DNA of 56,635 nt from a virus. Positions 6,532 through 14,486 of the stretch are shown in pieces; position 1 is the stretch's first letter, and the number at the start of each line of letters is the position of its first letter. The position numbers and the translations under genes were made by a program. The stretch lies in the IMG/VR virus record IMGVR_UViG_3300034356_000821, positions 1 to 56,635 of that record, one strand, 5' to 3'. The notes under the pieces are model-generated. The model did no database searches. It was not told where the DNA came from and saw only the letters and a program-made list of their open reading frames with translations.

Positions 6532-6559
6532 TTGACAACATTTTACGTGTCGATATAAC
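6532..6559 (+). promoter_or_regulatory. Candidate promoter for the late unit
   Basis: TTGACA (6532-6537), 16-bp spacer, TATAAC (6554-6559) on the plus strand. It points toward the first plus-strand genes, about 300 bases away. The TATAAC -10 box is shared with the capsid and tRNA promoters. Confidence 0.6.
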
Positions 6560-6868
6560 ATAGGGGTATTGGGGCTTGGGGCTATGTAGACTATGTAGTG
6601 ATGCAGAGAGCATAGATGACATAGGGTACATAAATGTTCTTGCTCTATGTTGACAAACGATTATAGACCATCATCAACCCCTAAACACAGACTATGAAGT
6701 CTATAAAGCCGCTAACGCAATATCGACCATGAAGATAACAACTATTGATTGTTTATTGTTTTTCTTTTATTTGTTGTTTGCTTTGTTGTTGTTTAGCGAT
6801 ATACTCTCTCATCACTAGCCTACACATCTATAGATAGGCAGCTATGAAGACCTATATAGTAGAAGCAT

Positions 6869-7123
6869 ATGAATATTTTGTTAAGTAGAGAAGCGGTAGA
6901 ATCTAAAGGGATGTTAAATAGTCCCCCTTATTCTGTTGCATCAATTGTGTTTAAAGCGATTCATCGTGACAACTTAGACAATACACATATACCGCATAGT
7001 GATGTATATTACGTCAGAGCCGCTTTAGAGAAGCATACGGGCTATTATTTCCCTTTAGATGTTGTAGAAGATGCGATGCACGAAGAAGGCTGGCGTGACC
7101 GTAAAGGTAAAGGACGATATTGA
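6869..7123 (+). CDS. Hypothetical protein, 84 aa
   Basis: First plus-strand gene. It is rich in His, Tyr and Glu (HIPHSDVYYVRAALEKHTGYYF) and ends in a basic tail. No family recognised. The stop at 7121-7123 is one base before the next ATG (7125), so they are coupled. Upstream Shine-Dalgarno is weak (AGTAGAAG). Confidence 0.55.
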   Translation: MNILLSREAVESKGMLNSPPYSVASIVFKAIHRDNLDNTHIPHSDVYYVRAALEKHTGYYFPLDVVEDAMHEEGWRDRKGKGRY

Positions 7124-7124
7124 T

Positions 7125-7379
7125 ATGGCAATCAAAAGAGGCAGTGAAGAGTTTAGCGGCTACAATAAGCCGAAGGCAACACCCGATCATCCGACAAAGA
7201 GCCATGCTGTGCTGGCTAAGGATGGAGCAACTGTGAAGTTGATCAGGTTTGGACAGAAGGGTGTTGAAGGAAGTCCCGATGGTAGTAAGCGTAACGAGGC
7301 TTTTAAAGCCCGTCATGCCTCTAACATTGCAAAGGGCAAGATGTCGGCTGCATACTGGGCTAACAAAACTAAGTGGTGA
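7125..7379 (+). CDS. DUF6321-like small basic protein, 84 aa
   Basis: Start at 7125 was chosen because the longer frame lies inside the upstream gene. The C-terminus FKARHASNIAKGKMSAAYWA matches the DUF6321-type motif (RHAxNIxKGKxSAxYWA-type) of phage proteins. The remainder is hydrophilic and Lys/Gly-rich. It opens a series of very basic small proteins that precede the terminase genes; possible head-associated or DNA-binding role is inference. Confidence 0.75.
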   Translation: MAIKRGSEEFSGYNKPKATPDHPTKSHAVLAKDGATVKLIRFGQKGVEGSPDGSKRNEAFKARHASNIAKGKMSAAYWANKTKW

Positions 7380-7396
7380 ACAAGCTGTAAAAGTGC

Positions 7397-7402
7397 TATA
7401 AC
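7397..7402 (+). promoter_or_regulatory. Possible extended -10 element
   Basis: TGCTATAAC is an extended -10 form (TGnTATAAC), with only a poor -35. Its predicted start would fall after the ATG at 7405, so if used it would serve downstream genes rather than the 66-codon frame. Confidence 0.3.
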
Positions 7403-7404
7403 AT

Positions 7405-7605
7405 ATGTACGTTGCTCAATATATCATCTGCATTGTTCAAGCGTGTATGATGTTTGAGTATGAGCATTACGTAATGTATAAAGACCTACAGCGCTGTCAA
7501 GCTACAGAGGCTGTGAAGGCTCAGGAGTTAATGGCATTGTTGAAAGACAAGCCTGTTAGTGCTGTGGCGTTTCGTTGTGTAAACAAAAGCGACAGTAGTG
7601 TTTGA
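7405..7605 (+). CDS. Possible small protein, 66 aa
   Basis: The N-terminus (YVAQYIICIVQACMMF) is hydrophobic and could form a membrane helix; the remainder is a soluble helix. A rho-independent terminator begins at its stop, which supports a real gene end. The start lacks a clear Shine-Dalgarno. No family recognised. Confidence 0.45.
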   Translation: MYVAQYIICIVQACMMFEYEHYVMYKDLQRCQATEAVKAQELMALLKDKPVSAVAFRCVNKSDSSV

Positions 7606-7627
7606 GGCATAGCCTCTATTTTTGTTA
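7604..7627 (+). terminator. Rho-independent terminator
   Basis: GAGGC-ATA-GCCTC stem-loop followed by TATTTTTG. It overlaps the stop codon of the 66-codon frame. The stem is only 5 bp, so termination is probably partial, allowing read-through into the next genes. Confidence 0.6.
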
Positions 7628-7637
7628 AAGGAAAAAC

Positions 7638-7979
7638 ATGGCTATGGATAACACAGCAGCTAAGGTTGCTAAATTGCGTGAAATGGCAAAGGACAAGAAC
7701 CTGCCACAGGACGTGCGTAACACCTATCTTGACGAAGCTGTGAAGCTGGAAGAGAAGGCGGCTATGAAGTCTGGTGTGAGGATGGCTAAGGGTGGTATGC
7801 CAATGGTTGAGAAGGCTGGCGTTAAAGTTCCAGCGTTTGCTGCTGACGGTGTTGGTAAGATGGCTAAGGGTGGCGCTGTTGTCGCCAAGGCTCCAACTAA
7901 AGACCTGCCAATGCGCGGTAGCCGTACAGCCACCAACATGGCGAAGGGTGGCTCTGCTATGAAGAAGGCTAAGAAGTAA
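7638..7979 (+). CDS. Small basic protein with three MAKGG motifs, 113 aa
   Basis: A strong ribosome site (AAAGGAAAAAC) precedes ATG 7638. The N-terminal third is a helical segment (KLREMAKDKNLPQDVRNTYL); the rest is low-complexity Lys/Gly/Ala with RMAKGG, KMAKGG and NMAKGG at about residues 50, 75 and 102, ending KKAKK. Very basic, likely DNA- or capsid-associated. The motif recurs in at least five other late proteins. Function unknown. Confidence 0.7.
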   Translation: MAMDNTAAKVAKLREMAKDKNLPQDVRNTYLDEAVKLEEKAAMKSGVRMAKGGMPMVEKAGVKVPAFAADGVGKMAKGGAVVAKAPTKDLPMRGSRTATNMAKGGSAMKKAKK

Positions 7980-7980
7980 G

Positions 7981-8418
7981 ATGGCTAAGAACAAGAACAT
8001 CGACGACGACACCCGCGCTCGTGCTCGGAAGTTTGTTGAAGAAAATAATAAAGGTGTTGACAGCGAAGGCTACGATTCACGAGAGTATCGGTCCGATCCT
8101 TATTCAGCAATGACTAAGAAGCAGCGTGATGCTCGTTTTGGCTATCCAGACGACTTCCCCCCTGCTGTTGTTTCAAAAGCTTTTGACGATGCCACTAAGA
8201 GTGTTGCTAAAGACAAACCTCGTGTTGTCAGCAAGAAAGAGTTGGAAGCGTCTGGTCTTAGCTTGCGTGACTTCCTCAACAAAGAGCGCGGCCTCACACG
8301 CCGTGAAGACAAACCTGACAGCAAAGTTGAAGCGGCTAAGAAGCAGTTGAAACTCAACAAAGGTGGCATGGCTAATTGTGGTGCATCTGTACCTGCTGCA
8401 CAGAAAGCTAAGAAGTAA
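7981..8418 (+). CDS. Charged late-region protein, 145 aa
   Basis: Starts two bases after the previous stop. Highly charged, with repeated Arg/Lys/Asp (DDTRARARKFVEENNKG), no hydrophobic core, and a C-terminus LNKGGMANCGAS...KAKK similar to its neighbours. Probably disordered. No family recognised. Confidence 0.65.
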   Translation: MAKNKNIDDDTRARARKFVEENNKGVDSEGYDSREYRSDPYSAMTKKQRDARFGYPDDFPPAVVSKAFDDATKSVAKDKPRVVSKKELEASGLSLRDFLNKERGLTRREDKPDSKVEAAKKQLKLNKGGMANCGASVPAAQKAKK

Positions 8419-8419
8419 T

Positions 8420-8602
8420 ATGGCTACCAAGTCTAAAGTGAACGCTGCTAACAACTACACCAAGCCTGAGTTGCGTAAGAAGATTGTGTCGCAAGTTAAG
8501 TCTGCTGCAACACAGGGCACTGGCGCTGGTGAATGGTCGGCTCGTAAGGCTCAGCTTGTTGCTAAGAAGTATAAGGCCGCTGGCGGTGGCTACAAAGACT
8601 GA
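8420..8602 (+). CDS. Small conserved basic protein, WSARKAQ type, 60 aa
   Basis: ATG at 8420 follows the previous stop by one base. The motif YTKPELRKKIVSQVK and then GEWSARKAQLVAKKYKAAGG is a recurrent module in phages and large DNA viruses. Its role is unknown, though the basic helix could bind DNA. The longer upstream frame overlaps its neighbour and was rejected. Confidence 0.75.
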   Translation: MATKSKVNAANNYTKPELRKKIVSQVKSAATQGTGAGEWSARKAQLVAKKYKAAGGGYKD

Positions 8603-8603
8603 T

Positions 8604-8837
8604 ATGAAAGCTTCACAGAAATCTCTCAAAGACTGGACAGACCAAGAGTGGACAACTAAGTCTGGAAAGCGTTCCTCTGATACGGGGGAGCGCTATCTAC
8701 CCAAAGCTGCCATCAAGAGTTTGACATCAGCAGAGTATGCTGCCACCACCAAAGCTAAGCGTGAAGGTAAAGCTGAAGGTAAACAATTTGTTGCTCAACC
8801 AAAGAGCATTGCTAAGAAGACGGCTAAGTACCGTTAA
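8604..8837 (+). CDS. Small conserved basic protein, TGERYLP type, 77 aa
   Basis: ATG at 8604 overlaps the end of the previous gene region (GATATG). It carries KSLKDWTDQEWTTKSGKRS, TGERYLPKAAIKSL and GKQFVAQPKSIAKKTAKYR, a pattern seen in small proteins of phages and giant viruses (of the DUF5872 kind, number not certain). Strongly basic; function unknown. Confidence 0.75.
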   Translation: MKASQKSLKDWTDQEWTTKSGKRSSDTGERYLPKAAIKSLTSAEYAATTKAKREGKAEGKQFVAQPKSIAKKTAKYR

Positions 8838-8847
8838 AGGAAACATC

Positions 8848-9012
8848 ATGGCTACAAAGAAAGCGTTTAAGCCCTGCGAAGGCTGTCCCACTCCTGCTAA
8901 ATGCAAGGCTGCTGGTAAGTGTATGGCTAAAGAAGGCAAGGGTGGTAAGCCTGTTGTCGCCATCATGATTGGTGTTGGTAAGCCAATGAAGGCTAAGAAG
9001 AAAGCTACATAA
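8848..9012 (+). CDS. Small Cys-rich basic protein, 54 aa
   Basis: AAAGGAAAC precedes ATG 8848. PCEGCPTPAKCKAAGKC shows four Cys (C-x2-C-x5-C-x4-C) that could bind zinc; the tail is Lys-rich (KAKKKAT). The stop overlaps the next ATG (TAATG). Unknown function. Confidence 0.65.
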   Translation: MATKKAFKPCEGCPTPAKCKAAGKCMAKEGKGGKPVVAIMIGVGKPMKAKKKAT

Positions 9013-9524
9013 TGGAACAAAAAGAAATTGATGAAACCCGTGCTAGATTTAGTCTGCAAGGGGGAGCTAATACATTCAAAGACTCTGGTGCTCAAGGCGC
9101 TGGTGGTGGTGGACGTGTTGGAGTATCTAAAGAACTAGACTCTGGTGGTCGAGTATCTGCTGGTGTTAGTGGTATGGCATCGAAGGTTAAGGTTGATACT
9201 CCTGAAGGTGAAAAGACATTTAAGCAAAGCAGGGTCACTGGTGTTGACGCTTCTTATTCCAAAAATGATACCACCTATGGTGTTTCAGCGTCTAGGCAAC
9301 CTATGATGGACGGTAAGATGGATAAGAAACTTAACTTGTCCATTACAAAGTCGTTTGCTAAAGGTGGTGCTGTCACTAAGAAGAAGCAAACCACCAAAGT
9401 TGCTAAAGTGATGGGAGAGTTCAAAGAAGGCTCTCTGCACAGCGGCAAAGGCGGCAAAGTTGTGAAGAGTCCTAAGCAGGCTATAGCAATTGCTTTGTCT
9501 GAAGCTAAGAAGCCTAAGAAGTAA
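9012..9524 (+). CDS. DUF6496-like protein with AKGG motif, 170 aa
   Basis: The N-terminal 120 residues are Gly/Ser/Val-rich with alternating strands (RVSAGVSGMASKVKVDTPEG), suggesting a beta-rich virion protein. SFAKGGAVTKKK lies at about residues 114-125. The C-terminus KVMGEFKEGSLHSGKGGKVV and KQAIAIALSEAKK matches the DUF6496 motif found in phages and bacteria. TAATG overlap with both neighbours indicates coupling. Likely late structural or DNA-associated; not proven. Confidence 0.7.
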   Translation: MEQKEIDETRARFSLQGGANTFKDSGAQGAGGGGRVGVSKELDSGGRVSAGVSGMASKVKVDTPEGEKTFKQSRVTGVDASYSKNDTTYGVSASRQPMMDGKMDKKLNLSITKSFAKGGAVTKKKQTTKVAKVMGEFKEGSLHSGKGGKVVKSPKQAIAIALSEAKKPKK

Positions 9525-9874
9525 TGAACAAAGAACCAAAGATTAGAAGCCTTGGTAAGGTGTTGACAGCTAACGTTGCCAACACTATCTATACCTGCCC
9601 ACCCAATTACATTGCTAAGATGGTGTTGTTGTTTATTTCCAACCACGCAGGTAATAACAAGACTGTTCAGGTTCAATGGACTGATGTTAGTGCCAGTGGA
9701 ACCTATCACATTGTTGGTGGATACGTCTTAGCATCTAATGCATATTTAAAGCTTGATGGTAGCTACCTTGTCCTCAATCCCGGTGACACTGTCCTTGTAA
9801 CACCCGAAACTGGTTCAACTATGGATGCCACAATCACCATTGAAGAATATTTTGAACCTACACAAACAACATAA
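9524..9874 (+). CDS. Putative structural protein, 116 aa
   Basis: All-beta look: repeated strands (NTIYTCPPNYIAKMVLLFIS, KTVQVQWTDVSASGTYHIVG, GDTVLVTPETGS). Such jelly-roll-like proteins near terminase genes are often minor virion or decoration proteins in podoviruses. No specific family recognised. The start overlaps the preceding stop (TAATG). Confidence 0.6.
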   Translation: MNKEPKIRSLGKVLTANVANTIYTCPPNYIAKMVLLFISNHAGNNKTVQVQWTDVSASGTYHIVGGYVLASNAYLKLDGSYLVLNPGDTVLVTPETGSTMDATITIEEYFEPTQTT

Positions 9875-9876
9875 CA

Positions 9877-10251
9877 ATGTCTAAAAAAGAACTAACAGAA
9901 CAACAGAAACGATTCCTTGAGGTGTTGTTTGCTGAAGCCAATGGCAACATCAACCAAGCTATGAAGATGGCGGGGTTCTCTGAAGGCTATAGCCGCAGAC
10001 AACTCACCAACTCATTGAAGGAAGAAATCATTGAAGCTACACAGCTTTACATTGCTATGGCGGCTCCAAAGGCTGCGGTGGCTATGATCAATGCCATTGA
10101 CGATCCTACAGAGCTTGGCCTCAAAGAGAAGATGTCAGCCGCCAAAGACTTGCTTGACCGTGCTGGATTGGTGAAGACCGAGAAGGTGCAAGTAGAGAGC
10201 AACACAGGCGGTGTCATGATATTGCCTGCTAAGGAACGCGAAGAAGAATGA
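9877..10251 (+). CDS. terS: Terminase small subunit
   Basis: A 124-aa protein with an N-terminal helix-turn-helix (QQKRFLEVLFAEANGNINQA and AGFSEGYSRRQL) of the small-terminase type, then a helical oligomerisation region and an acidic C-terminus (KEREEE). It would recognise packaging-site DNA and present it to TerL. Its ATGA overlap with the next gene and its position two genes upstream of TerL support the call. Confidence 0.8.
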   Translation: MSKKELTEQQKRFLEVLFAEANGNINQAMKMAGFSEGYSRRQLTNSLKEEIIEATQLYIAMAAPKAAVAMINAIDDPTELGLKEKMSAAKDLLDRAGLVKTEKVQVESNTGGVMILPAKEREEE

Positions 10252-10727
10252 CAACAGATGTTGTTACAACAGACTATGATTTTGGTCTAGGTGTCTTCAT
10301 ACTGCCACAGCCCAAAGATGCTAAAGAGTATGTTAAGATACCACGATTGGGAAGAACTATACCTTTTGGTTATGTAGTTGATGAAGCCGATGATGGCTGG
10401 CTTGTTCCTGTAGCTTTAGAGATAGAGGCGCTGGAGAAAGCTAAGAAGCATCTGAAGCAATACAGCTTGAGGCAGGTATCGGCTTGGCTCACTACTGTGA
10501 CTGGTAGAGAAATAAGTCATGTTGGTTTAATGAAGAGGATTAAGAGTGAACAGTCCCAAAGACGTAAGTCCTCTACTTATCGAGAGCTTGCCGACAGGTA
10601 CGAAAAAGCCCTTAAGAAAGCGCAAGAGTACGAAAAAAGAACAGGCACCGGACAAGACAGCTTCTTCGGTAGTGATCGATTCGTCCAACTTAGCGCCACC
10701 TTCCCCGACAGAAGCGCCGATAGCTGA
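10248..10727 (+). CDS. Helix-turn-helix protein between terminase genes, 159 aa
   Basis: N-terminal part is a small beta region (KIPRLGRTIPFGYVVDEADD), followed by KKHLKQYSLRQVSAWLTTVT and ISHVGLMKRI, a clear helix-turn-helix of the resolvase/transposase type, then a charged coiled coil (YEKALKKAQEYEKRTG). A protein of this make-up commonly sits directly before TerL in marine and freshwater podoviruses and may assist packaging. Its last 182 bases overlap the presumed TerL start in another frame. Confidence 0.75.
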   Translation: MTTDVVTTDYDFGLGVFILPQPKDAKEYVKIPRLGRTIPFGYVVDEADDGWLVPVALEIEALEKAKKHLKQYSLRQVSAWLTTVTGREISHVGLMKRIKSEQSQRRKSSTYRELADRYEKALKKAQEYEKRTGTGQDSFFGSDRFVQLSATFPDRSADS

Positions 10728-12132
10728 ACCTGTTGAGTATGAGAACATCATATTCAAACCCAACCCCGGTCCTCAGACATCCTTCCTAGCTGCTCCAGAG
10801 CGTGAAGTGTTGTATGGTGGTGCAGCAGGTGGTGGTAAGAGCTATGCCATTCTTGCTGACCCTCTGCGCTACATGGCTCATCCTCAATTTTCTGGTTTGA
10901 TTCTTCGACACACCACAGAAGAACTACGTGAACTCATTTGGAAATCGCAAGAGTTGTATCCAAAGATATATCCCGGCATCAAGTGGAGTGAGCGTAAGAT
11001 GCAATGGCAGCACCCAAGTGGTGGCAAGCTGTGGATGTCCTACCTTGACCGTGACGAAGATGTTATGCGTTATCAGGGTTTGTCGTTCTCATACATCGCT
11101 TGGGACGAGTTGACACAGTGGCCTACACCGTTTGCCTACAACTACATGCGTTCTCGTCTGCGTACAGCAGCACCTGATCTGCCTGTGTTCATGAGAGCTA
11201 CCACCAACCCCGGTGGTCCCGGCCATCAATGGGTCAGGAAGATGTTTATTGTCCCTTCACCGCCCGGTAAGAGCTTCTATGCTACCGATATTGAGACAGG
11301 ACAGACGCTAATCTATCCTAAAGGACACAGCAAAGAAGGCTTGCCTCTGTTCAAACGCAAGTTTATATCGGCTAGGTTGGCAGACAATCCCTATTTGGCT
11401 GAGTCTGGTGACTATGAAACCATGTTGTTGTCTCTACCAGAGCACCAACGTAAGCAATTGCTTGAGGGAAACTGGGATGTTGCTGAAGGTGCAGCGTTTT
11501 CGGAGTTCAATAGGGCTATTCACGTAGTAGACCCGTTCACTATTCCATCAAGTTGGCCCCGTTTTAGGTCTGCTGACTACGGATATGGTAGCTATAGCGC
11601 TGTATTGTGGTTTGCTGTAGCACCAGATGACAGCGTGGTGGTCTATAGAGAGCTTTATGTCAGCAAAGTGCTGGCAGAAGACCTTGCTATGATGATATTG
11701 AACGCAGAAGACGGTGAAAAAATACGTTATGGTGTGTTGGATAGCTCATGTTGGCACAAACGTGGTGACACTGGACCCTCTATTGCTGAAAGAATGATCA
11801 TGAAGGGGTGTAGATGGCGACCCGCTGATCGTTCTGCTGGTAGTAGGGTGGCTGGTAAGAACGAAATACACCGCCGTCTACAGGTTGATCAATATACTGA
11901 AGAGCCTCGCATGGTGTTCTTCAATACATGTACACAAATCATTGCAGACTTACCAACTTTACCAATTGATAAGACAAACAACGAAGACATTAACACCAAA
12001 GTAAGCAATGATCACACATATGATGCGTTGCGTTATGGTGTAATGAGCCGTCCACGTAGTGGATTGTTTGATTTTGATCCTGCTTCACAATCATCGGGAA
12101 TGAAGATAGCAGACCCTGTGTTTGGATATTGA
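10546..12132 (+). CDS. terL: Terminase large subunit
   Basis: The DNA-packaging motor, ATPase plus nuclease, 528 aa from a GTG at 10546. Seen: Walker A GGAAGGGKS (residues 91-99), Walker B SYIAWDEL with Asp187-Glu188, coupling motif RATTNPGG (about 218-225), and nuclease Asp344 (RSADYG) with further acidic residues near 404 (LDSS) and 500 (DHTYDA). The first 65 residues are low-complexity and lie over the end of the HTH gene, so the true start may be later, for example a GTG near 10672. Confidence 0.92.
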   Translation: MNSPKDVSPLLIESLPTGTKKPLRKRKSTKKEQAPDKTASSVVIDSSNLAPPSPTEAPIAEPVEYENIIFKPNPGPQTSFLAAPEREVLYGGAAGGGKSYAILADPLRYMAHPQFSGLILRHTTEELRELIWKSQELYPKIYPGIKWSERKMQWQHPSGGKLWMSYLDRDEDVMRYQGLSFSYIAWDELTQWPTPFAYNYMRSRLRTAAPDLPVFMRATTNPGGPGHQWVRKMFIVPSPPGKSFYATDIETGQTLIYPKGHSKEGLPLFKRKFISARLADNPYLAESGDYETMLLSLPEHQRKQLLEGNWDVAEGAAFSEFNRAIHVVDPFTIPSSWPRFRSADYGYGSYSAVLWFAVAPDDSVVVYRELYVSKVLAEDLAMMILNAEDGEKIRYGVLDSSCWHKRGDTGPSIAERMIMKGCRWRPADRSAGSRVAGKNEIHRRLQVDQYTEEPRMVFFNTCTQIIADLPTLPIDKTNNEDINTKVSNDHTYDALRYGVMSRPRSGLFDFDPASQSSGMKIADPVFGY

Positions 12133-12189
12133 AACATTTACTACTAAGAGGTTCAATGTTATACCTCTGCAACATCTTTACGGAAAACT

Positions 12190-14274
12190 ATGGCACTAAT
12201 TGACAAACCACAAAGCGACAAGAATATTGTCTTGGACGATTCCTCAAAAACTGAAGATACCTTCAAGGCTGGTGGTCTAATCGCCTTCGTTAATCAACGA
12301 TATACTCGTTCTGAAGAAAGTCGTCGAACTGATGAGACACGTTGGCTTCGTGCTTACCGCAACTATCGTGGCCTCTACGGTCCCGATATGCAATTCACAG
12401 CAACAGAGAAGTCGCGTGTGTTTGTGAAGGTGACAAAGACTAAAGTGTTAGCTGCATATGGGCAAATCATTGATGTGTTGTTTTCTAACAACAAATTTCC
12501 ATTGAGCATTGACCCGTCTGTGTTGCCTGAAGGTGTGTTGGATTCTGTTCACTTTGATCCAAAAGCTCCAGAGTCTGCACCAACCATTCCTTTCGGTGAA
12601 GAAGGTGGCGCTAATATCGGTAAAGACTTTGACCTCGACAATCTTGAAGAGATGTTGGGTGCGTTGAAGAATGACTTGAAAGATGTTCCCGGTTTGAAAA
12701 AAGGGCCGGGACAAACACCTACTTCTATAACATTTAGTCCTGCTATGGTGGCAGCTAAGAAGATGGAGAAGAAGATTCATGATCAGCTTGATGAAAGCAA
12801 TATGAATAAACATCTCCGCGCTACAAGCTTTGAAATGTCATTGTTTGGTACAGGTGTAATGAAGGGTCCATTCGCTGTCAATAAAGAATATCCAAACTGG
12901 AAAGAAGACGGTGTATATTCTCCCGTTATTAAAACAGTACCAGAAGGTTCTCACGTTTCTATCTGGAACTTCTATTGGGACCCTGATGCAAATAACACAG
13001 ACGAATGCCAATATGTTATTGAGCGACACAAGATGTCACGTACTCAACTTCGTCAACTGAAGAACCGTCCTTATTTCCGTAAGAACGTTATCGACGACAT
13101 CATTGCTGGTGGCGAAGGATACTCGAAAAAGTATTGGGAAGATACCATCAAAGATTATTCTTTAAATTATGGTGTTGATCGTTTTGAAGTGCTTGAGTAT
13201 TGGGGTAATGTTGATGTTGATATGCTCATTGAAAATGAAGTTGATATTCCTAAAGAGTTAGAAGATGTGGGTGAGTTGCAAGCAAATATCTGGTATTGCA
13301 ACGGTAAGATTCTTCGTTTAGTTTTGAATCCTTTTAAGCCTTCAAACATTCCATACTATGCCGTACCTTATGAACTCAATCCATATAGTCTTGCTGGTAT
13401 TGGTGTTGCAGAAAACATGGATGATACACAGACGCTGATGAATGGTTTCATGCGTATGGCTGTTGATAATGCTGTGTTGTCTGGTAACTTGGTGTTTGAG
13501 ATTGATGAAACCAACCTTGTACCCGGTCAAGACATGAGTGTATATCCCGGCAAAGTGTTTCGTCGTCAAGGTGGCGCTCCCGGTCAAAGCTTGTTTGGTA
13601 CAAAGTTTCCTAACGTATCGCAGGAAAACCTTCAGTTGTTCGACAAGGCTCGTCAGCTTTCCGATGAATCAACAGGTATGCCCTCGTTTGCTCACGGTCA
13701 AACTGGTGTGAGTGGTGTTGGTCGTACAGCTTCTGGTATTTCGATGTTGATGAATGCTGCCAGCGGTTCAATTAAGACTGTTATCAAAAACGTTGATGAC
13801 TACTTGCTGGCACCACTCGGTAAATCTTTCTTCAGCTTTAACATGCAATTTGATTTCGATCCAGAAATCAGAGGCGACTTGGAAGTTAATGCTCGTGGCA
13901 CAGAATCGTTGATGGCTAATGAAGTGCGTAGTCAACGCCTTATGCAGTTCTTGCAGATTGTTAGCAATCCTGCTCTTATGCCATTCGCTAAGATGCCCTA
14001 CATCATCCGTGAGATTGCTAAGTCAATGAACCTTGACGAAGACAAAGTTACAAACAATATGGATGAGGCTGCTCGTCAGGCAGCGTTGATGGCACCGCCT
14101 GCTGCACCCGCTGGCGCTCCAGCCGCTGGTGCTCCACCTATACCGGGTGCTGGCGGTCCTCCCGGTGTTGCAGACATGACAGGCGGTGGTGGTGGCAACA
14201 TCGGTATTGGTGCTGCCCCTGTACCGGGTGAGCAAGGCTTTAGCGCTGCACCTCCACAGATGCCGGGGATGTAA
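12190..14274 (+). CDS. Portal protein
   Basis: A 694-aa protein directly after TerL, with the size and layout of a podovirus portal: N-terminal helical wing (RWLRAYRNYRGLYGP), a long central stem/clip region (VLEYWGNVDVDMLIENEVDI), SGIAENM-like AGIGVAENMDDTQTLMNGFM, then TASGISMLMNAASGSIKTV. It ends in an Ala/Pro/Gly-rich tail (residues 640-694). The portal forms the dodecameric channel for DNA. The stop overlaps the next gene (TAATG). Confidence 0.85.
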   Translation: MALIDKPQSDKNIVLDDSSKTEDTFKAGGLIAFVNQRYTRSEESRRTDETRWLRAYRNYRGLYGPDMQFTATEKSRVFVKVTKTKVLAAYGQIIDVLFSNNKFPLSIDPSVLPEGVLDSVHFDPKAPESAPTIPFGEEGGANIGKDFDLDNLEEMLGALKNDLKDVPGLKKGPGQTPTSITFSPAMVAAKKMEKKIHDQLDESNMNKHLRATSFEMSLFGTGVMKGPFAVNKEYPNWKEDGVYSPVIKTVPEGSHVSIWNFYWDPDANNTDECQYVIERHKMSRTQLRQLKNRPYFRKNVIDDIIAGGEGYSKKYWEDTIKDYSLNYGVDRFEVLEYWGNVDVDMLIENEVDIPKELEDVGELQANIWYCNGKILRLVLNPFKPSNIPYYAVPYELNPYSLAGIGVAENMDDTQTLMNGFMRMAVDNAVLSGNLVFEIDETNLVPGQDMSVYPGKVFRRQGGAPGQSLFGTKFPNVSQENLQLFDKARQLSDESTGMPSFAHGQTGVSGVGRTASGISMLMNAASGSIKTVIKNVDDYLLAPLGKSFFSFNMQFDFDPEIRGDLEVNARGTESLMANEVRSQRLMQFLQIVSNPALMPFAKMPYIIREIAKSMNLDEDKVTNNMDEAARQAALMAPPAAPAGAPAAGAPPIPGAGGPPGVADMTGGGGGNIGIGAAPVPGEQGFSAAPPQMPGM

Positions 14275-14486
14275 TGATGGATAAGCCGTTTCTGCCAAAG
14301 CTTAAAGGTATGTTGAACAGTCCTCATTTGTGGGAAGCCTTTGTTGAGAAGCTTGATTATGATATTGAGCAACACCAACGCAAGCTGGAACAAACGACTG
14401 AGATGTCTGACGTGTTTAAAGCACAAGGTGCAATAGTTGCACTACGTCAGCTAAAGTATTTGAAGGAAGAAATCAATGCTAAATGA
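14274..14486 (+). CDS. Small helical protein after portal, 70 aa
   Basis: Starts in the TAATG overlap with the portal stop. Predicted almost entirely helical (WEAFVEKLDYDIEQHQRKL, AIVALRQLKYLKEEIN), so probably an oligomer or a chaperone-like head assembly factor. Family not recognised. It overlaps the next start by 11 bases. Confidence 0.65.
   Translation: MMDKPFLPKLKGMLNSPHLWEAFVEKLDYDIEQHQRKLEQTTEMSDVFKAQGAIVALRQLKYLKEEINAK

Larger units (their letters stand above)
5906..6868. other. Divergent non-coding region, candidate origin and control region
   Basis: The only stretch near 1 kb without a convincing gene, between the two opposed transcription units. It holds a 12-bp inverted repeat (5981-5992 and 6054-6065), a block dense in TGCA and TATGCA words (6110-6220), many CTATGT/ACATAG words (6470-6660), a TTG/TTT-rich pyrimidine tract (6745-6797) and a plus-strand promoter at 6532-6559. 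Two frames (81 and 73 codons) lack good ribosome sites and were not accepted. An origin of replication is plausible from position and composition but not shown. Confidence 0.55.

Noticed and set aside
6124-6563. Two overlapping plus-strand frames (81 and 73 codons)
   Set aside because: No convincing ribosome sites, biased His/Cys/Thr composition, and location in the control region.
6650-6678. TTGACA at 6650-6655 considered as a promoter
   Set aside because: No acceptable -10 box occurs 16-18 bp downstream.
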